Shown in pieces: positions 27,524 through 35,834 of a DNA stretch of 64,000 bases (its first letter is position 1; each line of letters starts with the position of its first letter). The DNA is from Mucilaginibacter sp. GTDB taxonomy: Bacteria > Bacteroidota > Bacteroidia > Sphingobacteriales > Sphingobacteriaceae. The stretch is from positions 23,741-87,740 of the forward strand of contig NZ_JAQBOD010000010.1 in assembly GCF_028288205.1 (NCBI RefSeq), written 5' to 3'. Under the pieces are notes generated by a model, which was not told the DNA's origin, did not search any database, and saw nothing but the letters and a program-made list of their open reading frames with translations. The translations under genes were made by a program, and so were the position numbers.

Positions 27524-27865
27524 CTATCCACCCGCTTTTTTAGCCTTATATCCATCGGCTTGCAATAGTGTTATAATTTTATCTCTAAAGTCGCCCTGTA
27601 TTAATATCTCGCCATCCTTCACTGATCCACCAACACCACATTTTGTTTTCAGTTTTTTTCCAATTGTTTCCAGCTCAGCGGTTGCACCTACAAAGCCACC
27701 TATTGCAGTAACCAATTTGCCGCCACCTTTTCTATCAAGGTAAATTTTTAAATTTTGTTGCTGCGGGGGTAAGGTGCCCGGGCCTGCACTATTATTTTCC
27801 TGGTATTTAAAGTCAGGATCAGTGGAATACATGATACCCGCAGAGTTTTTGTTCTTTTTTGACAT
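27524..27865 (-). CDS. SUI1/eIF1-like translation factor (YciH family)
   Basis: 113 aa. The C-terminal ~70 residues form a SUI1 domain: [39 protein letters not shown] and [20 protein letters not shown]. The N-terminus is a polar, probably disordered tail. Bacterial SUI1 proteins resemble eukaryotic eIF1 and are thought to affect start-codon selection or stress translation. It follows the lipid kinase gene by about 70 nt. Confidence 0.92.
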   Translation of the reverse strand: MSKKNKNSAGIMYSTDPDFKYQENNSAGPGTLPPQQQNLKIYLDRKGGGKLVTAIGGFVGATAELETIGKKLKTKCGVGGSVKDGEILIQGDFRDKIITLLQADGYKAKKAGG

Positions 27866-27934
27866 GACTTTAAGTTTTGAGTGATGGGGTTTGAAGTATT
27901 GTAAGATAAACCAGAGCTCTTACTCATAAACTCA

Positions 27935-28810
27935 CTATTTAAAACTATTACCTACAATTACTTTTAATGAACCGGGCAAAACATTAATTTCAACTTCGTT
28001 ACCTGTCATTTCAGGCTCGCCGTCCAAATGCATTGGCCCGGGAGTATCTCGTTTAATAATTATATGCCTGCCTTTAATAATTTCTACAAACTTAGACCCG
28101 CTTGTAGTTTTGGTAAACATACGTATCCCTAATTCAGGAAAACGGTATAATGGAAAAGGCTTAATTATACAAACATCTATCAACCCATCCTGCACCGAAG
28201 CTTGCGGGGATATATGCGCGTTATTTCCATATTGTGATGAGTTAGCGAAGCTTAGCATAAAAGCTTTATAGCTATGCTTGATCCCATCAATTTCTAAATG
28301 ATAGGTTTGCGGCCTATATTTTAATATTTCTTGTAAAGATGATTTGATGTAGGTAATAAAGCCCCGCTTTTTTCCATGAGCAAATACCTCGCTTATATGT
28401 GCATCAAAACCCATGCCCGCCATATTAAAAAATGGCTTACCGTTAGCTTGCGCAGAATCTATTGTTGCTATCCTGCCTGTATTTAAATGCTCTATTGCCT
28501 GCTGCATATCCATAGGGATACCCAGGAAACGGGCCAGACCATTACCAGATCCGCATGGAATGATGCCTAATACAGCGTTACTGCCCACCAGGGCCGATGC
28601 TACTTCATTTACCGTACCATCACCGCCCACAGCAACTATAAGGTCGTAATTATTAATAGCCGATGCAGCTACTTCGCTTGCATGCGATACACGATTTGTA
28701 AATACTATAGTGGCCTCTACATCTAAATATTTTCCAATTAGTTGTGGCACACCGTCTTTTTTCTTCCCGCCCGATATAGGATTTATAATAAATAACGTTT
28801 TCCGTTTCAA
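27935..28810 (-). CDS. Diacylglycerol/lipid kinase family protein (YegS/BmrU type)
   Basis: 291 aa. NPISGGKKKDG at the N-terminus and the nucleotide-binding GGDGTVNEVASALVG with GIIPCGSGNGLARFLGI identify a DAGK catalytic domain, with the C-terminal beta-sandwich half ending IKRDTPGPMHLDGEPEMTG. It would phosphorylate a lipid alcohol such as diacylglycerol; the substrate is not predictable. Its start region is divergent from the metK riboswitch. Confidence 0.92.
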   Translation of the reverse strand: MKRKTLFIINPISGGKKKDGVPQLIGKYLDVEATIVFTNRVSHASEVAASAINNYDLIVAVGGDGTVNEVASALVGSNAVLGIIPCGSGNGLARFLGIPMDMQQAIEHLNTGRIATIDSAQANGKPFFNMAGMGFDAHISEVFAHGKKRGFITYIKSSLQEILKYRPQTYHLEIDGIKHSYKAFMLSFANSSQYGNNAHISPQASVQDGLIDVCIIKPFPLYRFPELGIRMFTKTTSGSKFVEIIKGRHIIIKRDTPGPMHLDGEPEMTGNEVEINVLPGSLKVIVGNSFK

Positions 28811-28871
28811 CTATATAATATATTTTCAGTAGCCAAAAGTAAATGTATTTTCGACTTTGTAAAAATTGTTT

Positions 28872-28879
28872 TATTTTTG
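28872..28879 (+). promoter_or_regulatory. -7 promoter box of metK
   Basis: TATTTTTG matches TAnnTTTG. The expected start site (about 28884-28887) lies directly before the 5' strand of the riboswitch aptamer, which makes the promoter and the aptamer support each other. Confidence 0.6.
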
Positions 28880-28885
28880 GCGCAT

Positions 28886-28957
28886 AATAGTGGACTGATT
28901 TAGTTGTTCAAGAGCATTGAACCGGATTGCAACCACGTAAAAAAGTGCTAAAACCCT
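28886..28957 (+). promoter_or_regulatory. Probable SAM-II riboswitch aptamer upstream of metK
   Basis: The sequence contains, in order, the SAM-II landmarks: GTGG (28890-28893), ACTGATTTA, an internal small hairpin GTTC/GAAC, GGATTGCAA, CCAC (28933-28936, pairing with GTGG), GTAAAAAA and GTGCTAAAACC (28945-28955). The canonical SAM-II reads stem-CUGAUUUA-...-UUGCAA-stem-GU-A-rich-GCUAAA, so the order and spacing fit. The pseudoknot would pair GG (of CCGGATTG) with CC after GCTAAAA; canonical SAM-II has the opposite bases there, so this would be a compensatory change. It lies in front of the gene that makes SAM, about 80 nt before the ATG. Whether it acts on translation or transcription is unclear. 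Confidence 0.75.
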
Positions 28958-29035
28958 GCTTCTTTACAAGAGTTCAGTTAAATCCTTCTTTTTTATTGTA
29001 CATAATAATAATAAAAACATAATATATAAAAAAAT

Positions 29036-30286
29036 ATGCCCTACTTATTTACATCGGAGTCCGTATCAGAAGGACATCCTGACAAAGTTGCCGATCAGAT
29101 ATCGGATGCTTTAATTGATAATTTTTTGGCTCTTGATCCTGATTCAAAAGTTGCATGCGAAACTTTAGTTACCACCGGCCAGGTTTTTTTAGCCGGCGAA
29201 GTAAAATCAAAAGCATATCTGGATGTGCAGAAAATAGCCCGCGAGGTAATTAACAAAATTGGTTATACCAAAGGCGAGTATATGTTTGACGGAAGCTCTT
29301 GCAGCGTATTATCAGCAATACATGAGCAATCGCCCGATATTAACCAGGGTGTAGACCGTCAGGCTAAAGAAGAGCAAGGCGCAGGCGACCAGGGCATGAT
29401 GTTTGGTTATGCTACTATAGAAACTGATAACTATATGCCGTTGGCTTTAGATATTGCCCATGCTTTATTAATTGAGTTGGCAGCTATCCGCCGTGAAAAT
29501 ACCGAAATTAAATACCTTCGCCCGGATGCAAAATCACAGGTAACGTTAGAGTATGATGATAACAACAAGCCAACCCGCATTGATGCTATTGTAATATCTA
29601 CCCAACATGATGACTTTGACGAAGAGAAAGCTATGCTGGCCAAGATCAGTAAAGAGATTGTAGGCGTTTTAATACCTCGTGTAAAAGCTAAATATCCTAA
29701 ATATGCTCACTTCTTTAACAACGACATTAAATACCACATTAACCCTACCGGTAAATTTGTTATTGGTGGCCCGCATGGCGATACAGGTTTAACCGGCCGT
29801 AAAATTATTGTAGATACTTACGGTGGCAAAGGCGCCCATGGTGGTGGCGCATTCTCTGGCAAAGACCCGTCAAAGGTTGACCGTTCTGCAGCGTATGCTA
29901 CGCGCCACATTGCTAAAAACCTGGTTGCTGCCGGTGTTTGTGATGAGGTATTAGTACAAGTATCATACGCTATTGGTGTTGCACAGCCTATGGGCATCTA
30001 CATAAATACCTACGGAACAGGGAAAGTAAACCTTAACGATGGTGAGATAGCTAAAAAAGTAGAGGCCATATTTAATATGACCCCGTATGCTATCGAAACC
30101 CGTTTTAAATTACGTAACCCTATTTATAGCGAAACCGCTGCTTACGGCCACTTCGGTAAACCAAGCGAGATTGTAACCAAAACGTTTACCCATCATGATG
30201 GTACAGTAATTAAAAAAGAAGTAGAACTGTTTACCTGGGAAAAGCTGGATTATGTTGATAACGTAAAGAAAGCTTTTGGTTTATAA
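29036..30286 (+). CDS. metK: S-adenosylmethionine synthase
   Basis: 416 aa. Makes SAM from methionine and ATP. Motifs seen: [54 protein letters not shown] and [20 protein letters not shown]. It is preceded by a probable SAM-II riboswitch, which gives a product-feedback loop, and followed by an intrinsic terminator, so it is transcribed alone. Few metK-specific oddities were seen. Confidence 0.97.
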   Translation: MPYLFTSESVSEGHPDKVADQISDALIDNFLALDPDSKVACETLVTTGQVFLAGEVKSKAYLDVQKIAREVINKIGYTKGEYMFDGSSCSVLSAIHEQSPDINQGVDRQAKEEQGAGDQGMMFGYATIETDNYMPLALDIAHALLIELAAIRRENTEIKYLRPDAKSQVTLEYDDNNKPTRIDAIVISTQHDDFDEEKAMLAKISKEIVGVLIPRVKAKYPKYAHFFNNDIKYHINPTGKFVIGGPHGDTGLTGRKIIVDTYGGKGAHGGGAFSGKDPSKVDRSAAYATRHIAKNLVAAGVCDEVLVQVSYAIGVAQPMGIYINTYGTGKVNLNDGEIAKKVEAIFNMTPYAIETRFKLRNPIYSETAAYGHFGKPSEIVTKTFTHHDGTVIKKEVELFTWEKLDYVDNVKKAFGL

Positions 30287-30315
30287 CAATATCTTTAATT
30301 GATTTTTCTAATTTA

Positions 30316-30344
30316 GAGCGATGGATCACCCATCGCTCTTTTTT
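30316..30344 (+). terminator. Intrinsic terminator after metK
   Basis: GAGCGATGG (30316-30324) pairs with CCATCGCTC (30330-30338) around ATCAC, followed by six T. It stands 30 nt after the metK stop. Confidence 0.92.
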
Positions 30345-30365
30345 ATTACCTAATAATATCAAACC

Positions 30366-30962
30366 ATGAAATTGCTAAGGGATCAAAAAACAATTATGCA
30401 ACACCCTGAAGAAAATCCGTGGCAAATTTTAGCTGAAAAACAAGTTTATGATAATGCATGGATAAATTTAACCGAATACCAGGTTATCAATCCATCAGGC
30501 AATCCCGGCATTTATGGTAAAGTACATTTTAAAAACCGGGCCATTGGTATTGTTCCGTTGGATGATGATATGAATACCTATTTAGTGGGCCAATACCGTT
30601 TTGCACTTAATGAGTACAGTTGGGAAATACCCGAAGGCGGCGGACCATTAAATGATGATCCGTTAGCTGCGGCAAAACGCGAATTACTGGAAGAAACCGG
30701 CTTAAAAGCTGCAAAATGGGCCGAAGTACAGCGCATGCATCTAAGTAATTCTGTAAGTGATGAGTTATGCATTATTTACGTAGCGCGATGTTTGGAACAA
30801 TTTGAAGCAGAACCCGAGGAAACGGAGCAATTACTGGTAAAAAAGGTACCTTTTGAGGAAGTTTACCGCATGGTATGTGCGGGCGAAATTACCGATTCTG
30901 TAACAGTAGCGGCAGTTTTAAAAGTAAAATTACTCTTGCTGGAAAACAGCCTGCCTGAGTAA
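30366..30962 (+). CDS. NUDIX hydrolase, ADP-ribose pyrophosphatase-like
   Basis: 198 aa. The Nudix box is at about residues 91-113: GGGPLNDDP then AAAKRELLEETGL (Gx5Ex7REUXEEXGU). Upstream residues (AIGIVPLDDDMNTYLVGQYR) fit the ADP-sugar pyrophosphatase branch, which cleaves nucleoside diphosphate sugars such as ADP-ribose. A second in-frame ATG at 30396 (MQHPEENPW) may be the true start. It is separated from metK by the terminator. Confidence 0.87.
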   Translation: MKLLRDQKTIMQHPEENPWQILAEKQVYDNAWINLTEYQVINPSGNPGIYGKVHFKNRAIGIVPLDDDMNTYLVGQYRFALNEYSWEIPEGGGPLNDDPLAAAKRELLEETGLKAAKWAEVQRMHLSNSVSDELCIIYVARCLEQFEAEPEETEQLLVKKVPFEEVYRMVCAGEITDSVTVAAVLKVKLLLLENSLPE

Positions 30963-30977
30963 TTATTAAAATATTTT

Positions 30978-30985
30978 TACTTTTG
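30978..30985 (+). promoter_or_regulatory. -7 promoter box of plsC
   Basis: TACTTTTG matches TAnnTTTG, 16 nt before the plsC ATG at 31002. The preceding NUDIX gene ends at 30962, so plsC could start its own transcript. Confidence 0.4.
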
Positions 30986-31001
30986 CGCGATTAATTAATT
31001 C

Positions 31002-31772
31002 ATGAAAAAGTTTCTCGGCTACATTTTATCACCAATTGCTATTGTGGCTTTTTTATTGCTGCTATGCATATTTCAACCTATACAATGGATAAGCTACCGC
31101 TTTTTTGGTTATAAAGCACATAAAAGCACTGTTGATCTTTTAAATTTATTGCTTACCGGCACAGTTTACATCCTGGGTAATACGGTAACGTTTATTAATA
31201 ACCAGCATTTACCTGTAAACAGGCCAATAATTTTTTTGGCTAATCATCAAAGTATGTTAGATATTCCGCCGCTTATTTGGTACCTGCGGAAATATCATGC
31301 TAAATTCATTTCAAAAATTGAGTTGACAAAAGGCATACCATCTATATCCTATAATTTAAAATATGGCGGTGGTGCAAATATCAATCGTAAGGATTCGCGT
31401 CAATCTTTAATGGAAATGAGTAAAATGGGTATCCGTATGAAAGAAAATAATTGGTCGGCAGTAATATTCCCCGAAGGCACCCGCTCTAAAACCGGGCAGG
31501 TAAAAACCTTCCAGGTGGGCGGTATAGCTATCATCCTTAAAAAATGCCCCAACGCGCTACTGGTACCTATCGCCATAAAAAATTCATGGAAAGTAATACG
31601 TTACGGCTTATATCCCCTTAACACCTTCACCCCCATGACCTGGGAAGTACTTGAACCAATTGAACCCGGAACATCCTCTGTTGATGAGTTGGTTGCCGAA
31701 GCCGAGAACAGAATAAAGAAAGCTTTAGGGCAGCTCCCTAACCCCCTAAAGGAGGGAACAATAGTGGATTAA
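31002..31772 (+). CDS. plsC: 1-acyl-sn-glycerol-3-phosphate acyltransferase (PlsC type)
   Basis: 256 aa. The HX4D acceptor motif appears as NHQSMLD, followed by KGIPSISYNLKYGGGANINR and FPEGTRSKTGQVKTF, the lysophosphatidic-acid acyltransferase blocks. An N-terminal hydrophobic anchor is seen. It makes phosphatidic acid from lysophosphatidic acid at the inner membrane. The last residues (QLPNPLKEGTIVD) are encoded by the left arm of an intergenic repeat (31731-31825), so the natural C-terminus may have been changed by that repeat. Confidence 0.9.
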   Translation: MKKFLGYILSPIAIVAFLLLLCIFQPIQWISYRFFGYKAHKSTVDLLNLLLTGTVYILGNTVTFINNQHLPVNRPIIFLANHQSMLDIPPLIWYLRKYHAKFISKIELTKGIPSISYNLKYGGGANINRKDSRQSLMEMSKMGIRMKENNWSAVIFPEGTRSKTGQVKTFQVGGIAIILKKCPNALLVPIAIKNSWKVIRYGLYPLNTFTPMTWEVLEPIEPGTSSVDELVAEAENRIKKALGQLPNPLKEGTIVD

Positions 31773-31825
31773 TTAGCGAAATTAGTTAATCAAAAAAACT
31801 CCCCTTTAGGAGGCCAGGGGGCTAA
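31731..31825. repeat. Imperfect inverted repeat joining the ends of plsC and the LytTR regulator
   Basis: Left arm AGCTCCCTAACCCCCTAAAG; right arm on the minus strand AGCCCCCTGGCCTCCTAAAG. It belongs to the same family as 20466-20577. The left arm encodes the plsC C-terminus and the right arm supplies the stop codon (31822-31824) of the convergent response-regulator gene. It may also act as a terminator. Confidence 0.75.
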
Positions 31826-32550
31826 ATATTCTTCCCGTCAATGATCTTAAAAAACTCATCCCGGTAAGTATCACCCACAGGGATAATCTTATCGCCTATC
31901 CGGATACGGCTGCGCTCTATGCTGTCAATTTTATTAAGCGCCACTATGTATGATTTATGTACACGGATAAAATGCTTCTCGGGCAGAGTATCCTCCATCT
32001 TCTTCATGTTTTGCAGGGTGATAATACGTTCGAGAGTAGTGAATATGGAGATATAATCCTTTAACCCCTCAATAAATAATATTTGATGCAGGTACACCTT
32101 TTGTATTTTATGCTCGCTCTTAACAAAAATAAAATCACTCATAAAATCCTGTTGCTGCTGCACCTGCACAGGCTCGGCTATCGCGGCTTTTGATGGCTGA
32201 ATTATGCCTTGTGCTTTTTGCGCTGCCTTAAAGAACCTATCAAAAGCAATTGGTTTAAGCAGGTAATCAACCACATCGAGTTCATAACCCTCTAACGCGT
32301 ATTGCGGATAGGCTGTGGTTAATATTACTTTAGTTTTGCCGTTAGCTATGCGCAGAAACTGTATGCCGGTAAGCTCGGGCATTTGCACATCCAGAAATAC
32401 AAGATCGATATTACCATCCTGTACCAGCGTTAAAGCCTCAATAGGGTTAGTTGTAGATTTAACTAACTCCATAAACGGCACTTTGGATATATAGTCTTCC
32501 AGTATATGCAGCGCCAAAGGCTCGTCATCAACTATTAGGCATCTTATCAT
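31822..32550 (-). CDS. LytTR-family response regulator
   Basis: 242 aa. Receiver domain at residues 1-120 with VDDEPLALHILEDY and the phosphoacceptor aspartate near residue 54 (LVFLDVQMPE), then a LytTR DNA-binding domain (FIFVKSEHKIQKVYLHQILF, ITLQNMKKMEDTLP, FIRVHKSYIVALNKI). It is 1 nt downstream of its sensor kinase. It probably controls the divergent ABC exporter operon; that target is inferred from position. Confidence 0.92.
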   Translation of the reverse strand: MIRCLIVDDEPLALHILEDYISKVPFMELVKSTTNPIEALTLVQDGNIDLVFLDVQMPELTGIQFLRIANGKTKVILTTAYPQYALEGYELDVVDYLLKPIAFDRFFKAAQKAQGIIQPSKAAIAEPVQVQQQQDFMSDFIFVKSEHKIQKVYLHQILFIEGLKDYISIFTTLERIITLQNMKKMEDTLPEKHFIRVHKSYIVALNKIDSIERSRIRIGDKIIPVGDTYRDEFFKIIDGKNI

Positions 32551-32551
32551 A

Positions 32552-33559
32552 TTATAAAACTAAGGATAATTCGCAAGTGTAGGTATCAATTTCGTCTCGT
32601 ATATCTAAATTATATTTTCCGGCATATAACAGATCAAGCCGGCGCTTAACATTATTTAACCCAATACCACCCATATCATCGCGGTTATTACTATGCTTTT
32701 TATTTTGTATATAAAAATGCAAATGCTCCTGGTCAACGCTTATCAATAGGCGAATAGGCGAAAGCGAATCATTGGCTATGCCATGTTTAAAGGCGTTTTC
32801 AATAAAAGCTATCAATAGCAATGGTACTATCTGTTGGTCTGTTACCTGCCCATCTATCTTAAAATCAATAAAAGCTTTATTGCCAAATCTTATTTTTTGC
32901 AGGTCGATATAGTTTTGCAGGTATTGTAACTCTTTAGCCAGATCAACTTTATTGTCATTACACTCATACAGCATATAGCGCATTATTTCTGATAGCTTGA
33001 GTATAGCACCGGGTGTATTCTCTGATTGCTGATAAGCCAGTGAGTATATGCTATTTAATGAGTTAAACAGAAAATGCGGATTTATCTGAGATTTTAAAAA
33101 AGCAAGCTCTGCACTAAGACGTTGGTTTTCCAGGTCGCGTTGTATACGCTCGTTCAGGAACCAATCCACACTAAATTTAAGTACAACGCTCAGGAATAAA
33201 AATATAATGCTCACAAAAAGTGTGCTGGTGAAATATGACCAGAAACTCATCATTACCTTCATATGTACCAGCACATCTTGTTTAAACATAAGACCGACCC
33301 CATATTTGCCGACCCCATATATGATTATAGTAAACACCATTGCTACAGCATACATGCCATAACGTTTCCGGTTTAAAAGGCGGGGAATAAACAGCAGGTA
33401 ATTAAGATAAAAAAGGCTTATGTTGATACTCCCATACAATACAAAAATGACCAGGGTGCGATGCATTGTCATCTTATCGTTATGTATTAAAAACAAAAAG
33501 AACGCGATAATACTTATCCAAATTAATATGTGCCAGAATATTTGCCAGTTTTTCTTCAT
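32552..33559 (-). CDS. LytS/YehU-type sensor histidine kinase
   Basis: 335 aa. Four N-terminal transmembrane segments, a linker, then the His_kinase motif QINPHFLFNSLNSIYSLAYQ (phospho-histidine about residue 162) and a GHKL ATPase domain with IVPLLLIAFIENAFKHG and GIGLNNVKRRLDLLY. An upstream TTG at 33568 keeps the frame open, but it is part of a -7 promoter box (33566-33573), so ATG at 33559 is the start. It is the partner of the adjacent LytTR regulator. Confidence 0.9.
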   Translation of the reverse strand: MKKNWQIFWHILIWISIIAFFLFLIHNDKMTMHRTLVIFVLYGSINISLFYLNYLLFIPRLLNRKRYGMYAVAMVFTIIIYGVGKYGVGLMFKQDVLVHMKVMMSFWSYFTSTLFVSIIFLFLSVVLKFSVDWFLNERIQRDLENQRLSAELAFLKSQINPHFLFNSLNSIYSLAYQQSENTPGAILKLSEIMRYMLYECNDNKVDLAKELQYLQNYIDLQKIRFGNKAFIDFKIDGQVTDQQIVPLLLIAFIENAFKHGIANDSLSPIRLLISVDQEHLHFYIQNKKHSNNRDDMGGIGLNNVKRRLDLLYAGKYNLDIRDEIDTYTCELSLVL

Positions 33560-33565
33560 TGCTCC

Positions 33566-33573
33566 CAAAATTA
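33566..33573 (-). promoter_or_regulatory. -7 promoter box of the LytTR two-component pair
   Basis: TAATTTTG on the minus strand fits TAnnTTTG and lies six bases before the kinase ATG, implying a leaderless or nearly leaderless transcript. Confidence 0.5.
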
Positions 33574-33761
33574 GTATTTTGATTTAGGGCCACCTATAAT
33601 TTATATACAGCTATCTATTTCATCGATGAACTGTCATTTATTATCTATGAACTGGCATAAACAGTTAATTAGCGTTCGTCTGCAAATTACTGTGGTTGGT
33701 CTAAATGTTTTTAAGGGTCAATTTATTTAGTACACCTTTGTTGTATCAAAAATCACTCGCA

Positions 33762-33968
33762 ATGAAAAAGCTGTTTACCAACACAAATCCATTTATACTG
33801 TTACTTGCTCCGGTAATGTTTGCATTAATTATGGGCATTAGTTATCAGTTTGAACAAAAGAAACAAAATAATGATGTAGCTACTACTTCAGTGCACACCT
33901 CGTTGTTTTTTAAAGGCATAACCCTTGTAAAAGCTGTTTGCTCAATTGGCAAGCAAGATGTATGGTAA
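33762..33968 (+). CDS. Small membrane peptide upstream of the ABC exporter
   Basis: About 68 aa from ATG 33762 (an in-frame start further upstream at 33705 is less likely). It begins MKKLFTNTNPFILLLAPVMF followed by ALIMGISYQFEQKK, one transmembrane segment or an uncleaved signal, then a polar tail. Its stop overlaps the start of the ABC ATPase gene (ATGGTAA, 33962-33968), so it is probably translated and coupled to it. No family is recognised; it could be a sensor or regulator of the divergent kinase. Confidence 0.6.
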   Translation: MKKLFTNTNPFILLLAPVMFALIMGISYQFEQKKQNNDVATTSVHTSLFFKGITLVKAVCSIGKQDVW

Positions 33969-34864
33969 TCCAAACCGAAGGATTAACCTTTAATTTTGGT
34001 AGCCAAACGGTTGTTAAATCGTTATCACTACAAGTTCCGGAAGGAAGCATATATGGTTTTCTTGGCCCTAATGGCGCCGGGAAAACCACTACTATAAAAT
34101 TACTGTTAAACCTGTTGCAAACACAGGAAGGAAGCATCCGCATATTCGATCTGGACTTTCAAACCCATCGTAAAGAAATATTATCGCAGGTAGGATCGCT
34201 TATTGAGCAGCCTGCTATCTACGCGCACCTTACCGGTAAAGAAAATTTGCTTAACCGGGCCATCCTGTTACAAATTTCTGAAAACCGTGTTGACGAAATG
34301 CTGGAACTGGTGCATCTAACCCAGGCGGCGCATAAAAAAGCCGGCAATTATTCGCTGGGGATGAAACAACGCTTAGGAATTGCACTGGCTTTATTATCAG
34401 ATCCCAAATTATTGATACTTGACGAGCCCACTAACGGCCTTGACCCTAATGGTATTATTGAAATACGCGAGCTATTAAAAAAGCTGGTAAGCAAACACAA
34501 TAAAACTGTTTTTATATCAAGCCATTTATTAGCCGAAATTGAGCGTATGGCCACCCATGTAGGCATTATTAATAATGGCGAATTGCTTTTTCAAGGAGAG
34601 ATAAAAGACCTGGAGTCGATAAGTCAACCCCTGGTACGTATTGAAGCTAACAATACTGTTGACGCGGCAAACCTGCTTTCAAAAAGCGGTTATAATGTTA
34701 TTGATGTTAATGACAATTATCTATGTGTAACTTACCAATCAAAAGAAAAGACCGGGCAGATCAATGCCTTGCTTAATAAAAACGGGTATACAATTTACAG
34801 TATACATAAAGTACAAAAGGACCTTGAAAAACTATTCTTAGACATTACCCAAACCCCGGCATAA
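33962..34864 (+). CDS. ABC transporter ATPase (BcrA/lantibiotic-immunity type)
   Basis: 300 aa. Walker A GPNGAGKTT at residues 35-43, signature YSLGMKQRLGIALALL, Walker B LLILDEPTNGLDP, then a C-terminal accessory region. This is the fold of bacitracin- and lantibiotic-type export ATPases. ATG 33962 is preferred over an in-frame start at 33938 because it overlaps the preceding stop. It overlaps the permease gene by one base (TAATG). Confidence 0.92.
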   Translation: MVIQTEGLTFNFGSQTVVKSLSLQVPEGSIYGFLGPNGAGKTTTIKLLLNLLQTQEGSIRIFDLDFQTHRKEILSQVGSLIEQPAIYAHLTGKENLLNRAILLQISENRVDEMLELVHLTQAAHKKAGNYSLGMKQRLGIALALLSDPKLLILDEPTNGLDPNGIIEIRELLKKLVSKHNKTVFISSHLLAEIERMATHVGIINNGELLFQGEIKDLESISQPLVRIEANNTVDAANLLSKSGYNVIDVNDNYLCVTYQSKEKTGQINALLNKNGYTIYSIHKVQKDLEKLFLDITQTPA

Positions 34865-35664
34865 TGAAAGGCTTTATACTATCCCTACAGTCTGAATTTT
34901 ATAAGAGCCGTAAAACATTAGGATTTTGGGCAGCTATATTGTTACCATTAATATTAACCCTATTGGTTTTTATTGGCTTTTATGTAAAAAGTGAAAAAAT
35001 GACCAATATGCCGGGTGTTTTACTTTGGATGCGTTTTTCGGGAGCCATATTAGGCATAATGGGTTCATTACTGCTGCCTATGTTTGTAATATTTGTTGCC
35101 TACTCTGTAAACAGCGTTGAACATAAGGCCGATACCTGGAAAACATTATTCAGTTTGCCTATAGCCAAATGGTCGGTTTATTCGGCCAAATATTTATATG
35201 CACTCTTTTTGGTTATTTTAAGCCTGGGCCTTTTTGCATTTTTTACCATTGGCTTTGGCAACTTATTGGGCCTTTTAAAACCCGAGTTAAAGTTTTCTGA
35301 ATACCACATGGAAGTAATGCTGCTACAGGTTTACTTTAAATTATTTTTATCAGCTTTAGGTATTTTATCTATTCAGTTTTTGCTGAGCCTTCTTTGGGCC
35401 GATTTTTTAAAGCCAATGGGTATTGGGTTTGTATGTACAATAGCCGGTGTAATTATGGCTACAGCCAATTGGGAATACGATTTTTGGTTCCCCTACGCCT
35501 CTCCCATGATGGCGTTAAAAACTATGATGCCGCATACAAAAGGCAAAGACAACTCCCAAATGGTAATTGATATTTTTACCAAAGATGTTTTTGTGAGTAT
35601 TGCTATATCTGCAATAGTGTTTATTGCGGGATATTATATTGTGCAGAAAAAGAGTGTGAAATAA
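34864..35664 (+). CDS. ABC-2 type permease
   Basis: 266 aa with about six transmembrane segments. The N-terminus MKGFILSLQSEFYKSRKTLG and FVAYSVNSVEHKADTWKTLF are typical of ABC-2 permeases of the bacitracin/lantibiotic group. With the ATPase it probably exports or gives immunity to an amphipathic molecule. A LytTR two-component system divergent from such a pair is a recurrent Bacteroidota arrangement as far as I recall. Confidence 0.86.
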   Translation: MKGFILSLQSEFYKSRKTLGFWAAILLPLILTLLVFIGFYVKSEKMTNMPGVLLWMRFSGAILGIMGSLLLPMFVIFVAYSVNSVEHKADTWKTLFSLPIAKWSVYSAKYLYALFLVILSLGLFAFFTIGFGNLLGLLKPELKFSEYHMEVMLLQVYFKLFLSALGILSIQFLLSLLWADFLKPMGIGFVCTIAGVIMATANWEYDFWFPYASPMMALKTMMPHTKGKDNSQMVIDIFTKDVFVSIAISAIVFIAGYYIVQKKSVK

Positions 35665-35687
35665 CAAACTGTTAAATAATGTTAACC

Positions 35688-35768
35688 TCAATTTTTTGCT
35701 GATACCTCATCAACCATTTGCTTTATATCGGCATCCTGTTTAATGGTGGTTTGGGCCGCCGCCGGCAA
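35688..35768 (-). pseudogene. Probable relic of a peptidase M28 gene N-terminus
   Basis: On the minus strand one frame reads LPAAAQTTIKQDADIKQMVD then EVSAKN before a stop. This resembles the mature N-terminus of secreted M28-family peptidases of Sphingobacteriaceae as I recall them (signal end, then IKQ...MVDEVSAKN...). There is no start codon and no catalytic domain follows. It lies in a 170-nt gap without other genes, and the upstream sequence has stops. Recognition is from memory. Confidence 0.4.
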
Positions 35769-35834
35769 GCGTTATGATTAAGAAGTGCGAGTTTTAATTA
35801 TTTCAGCATGACACCCATTTTATTGTGGCAAATT

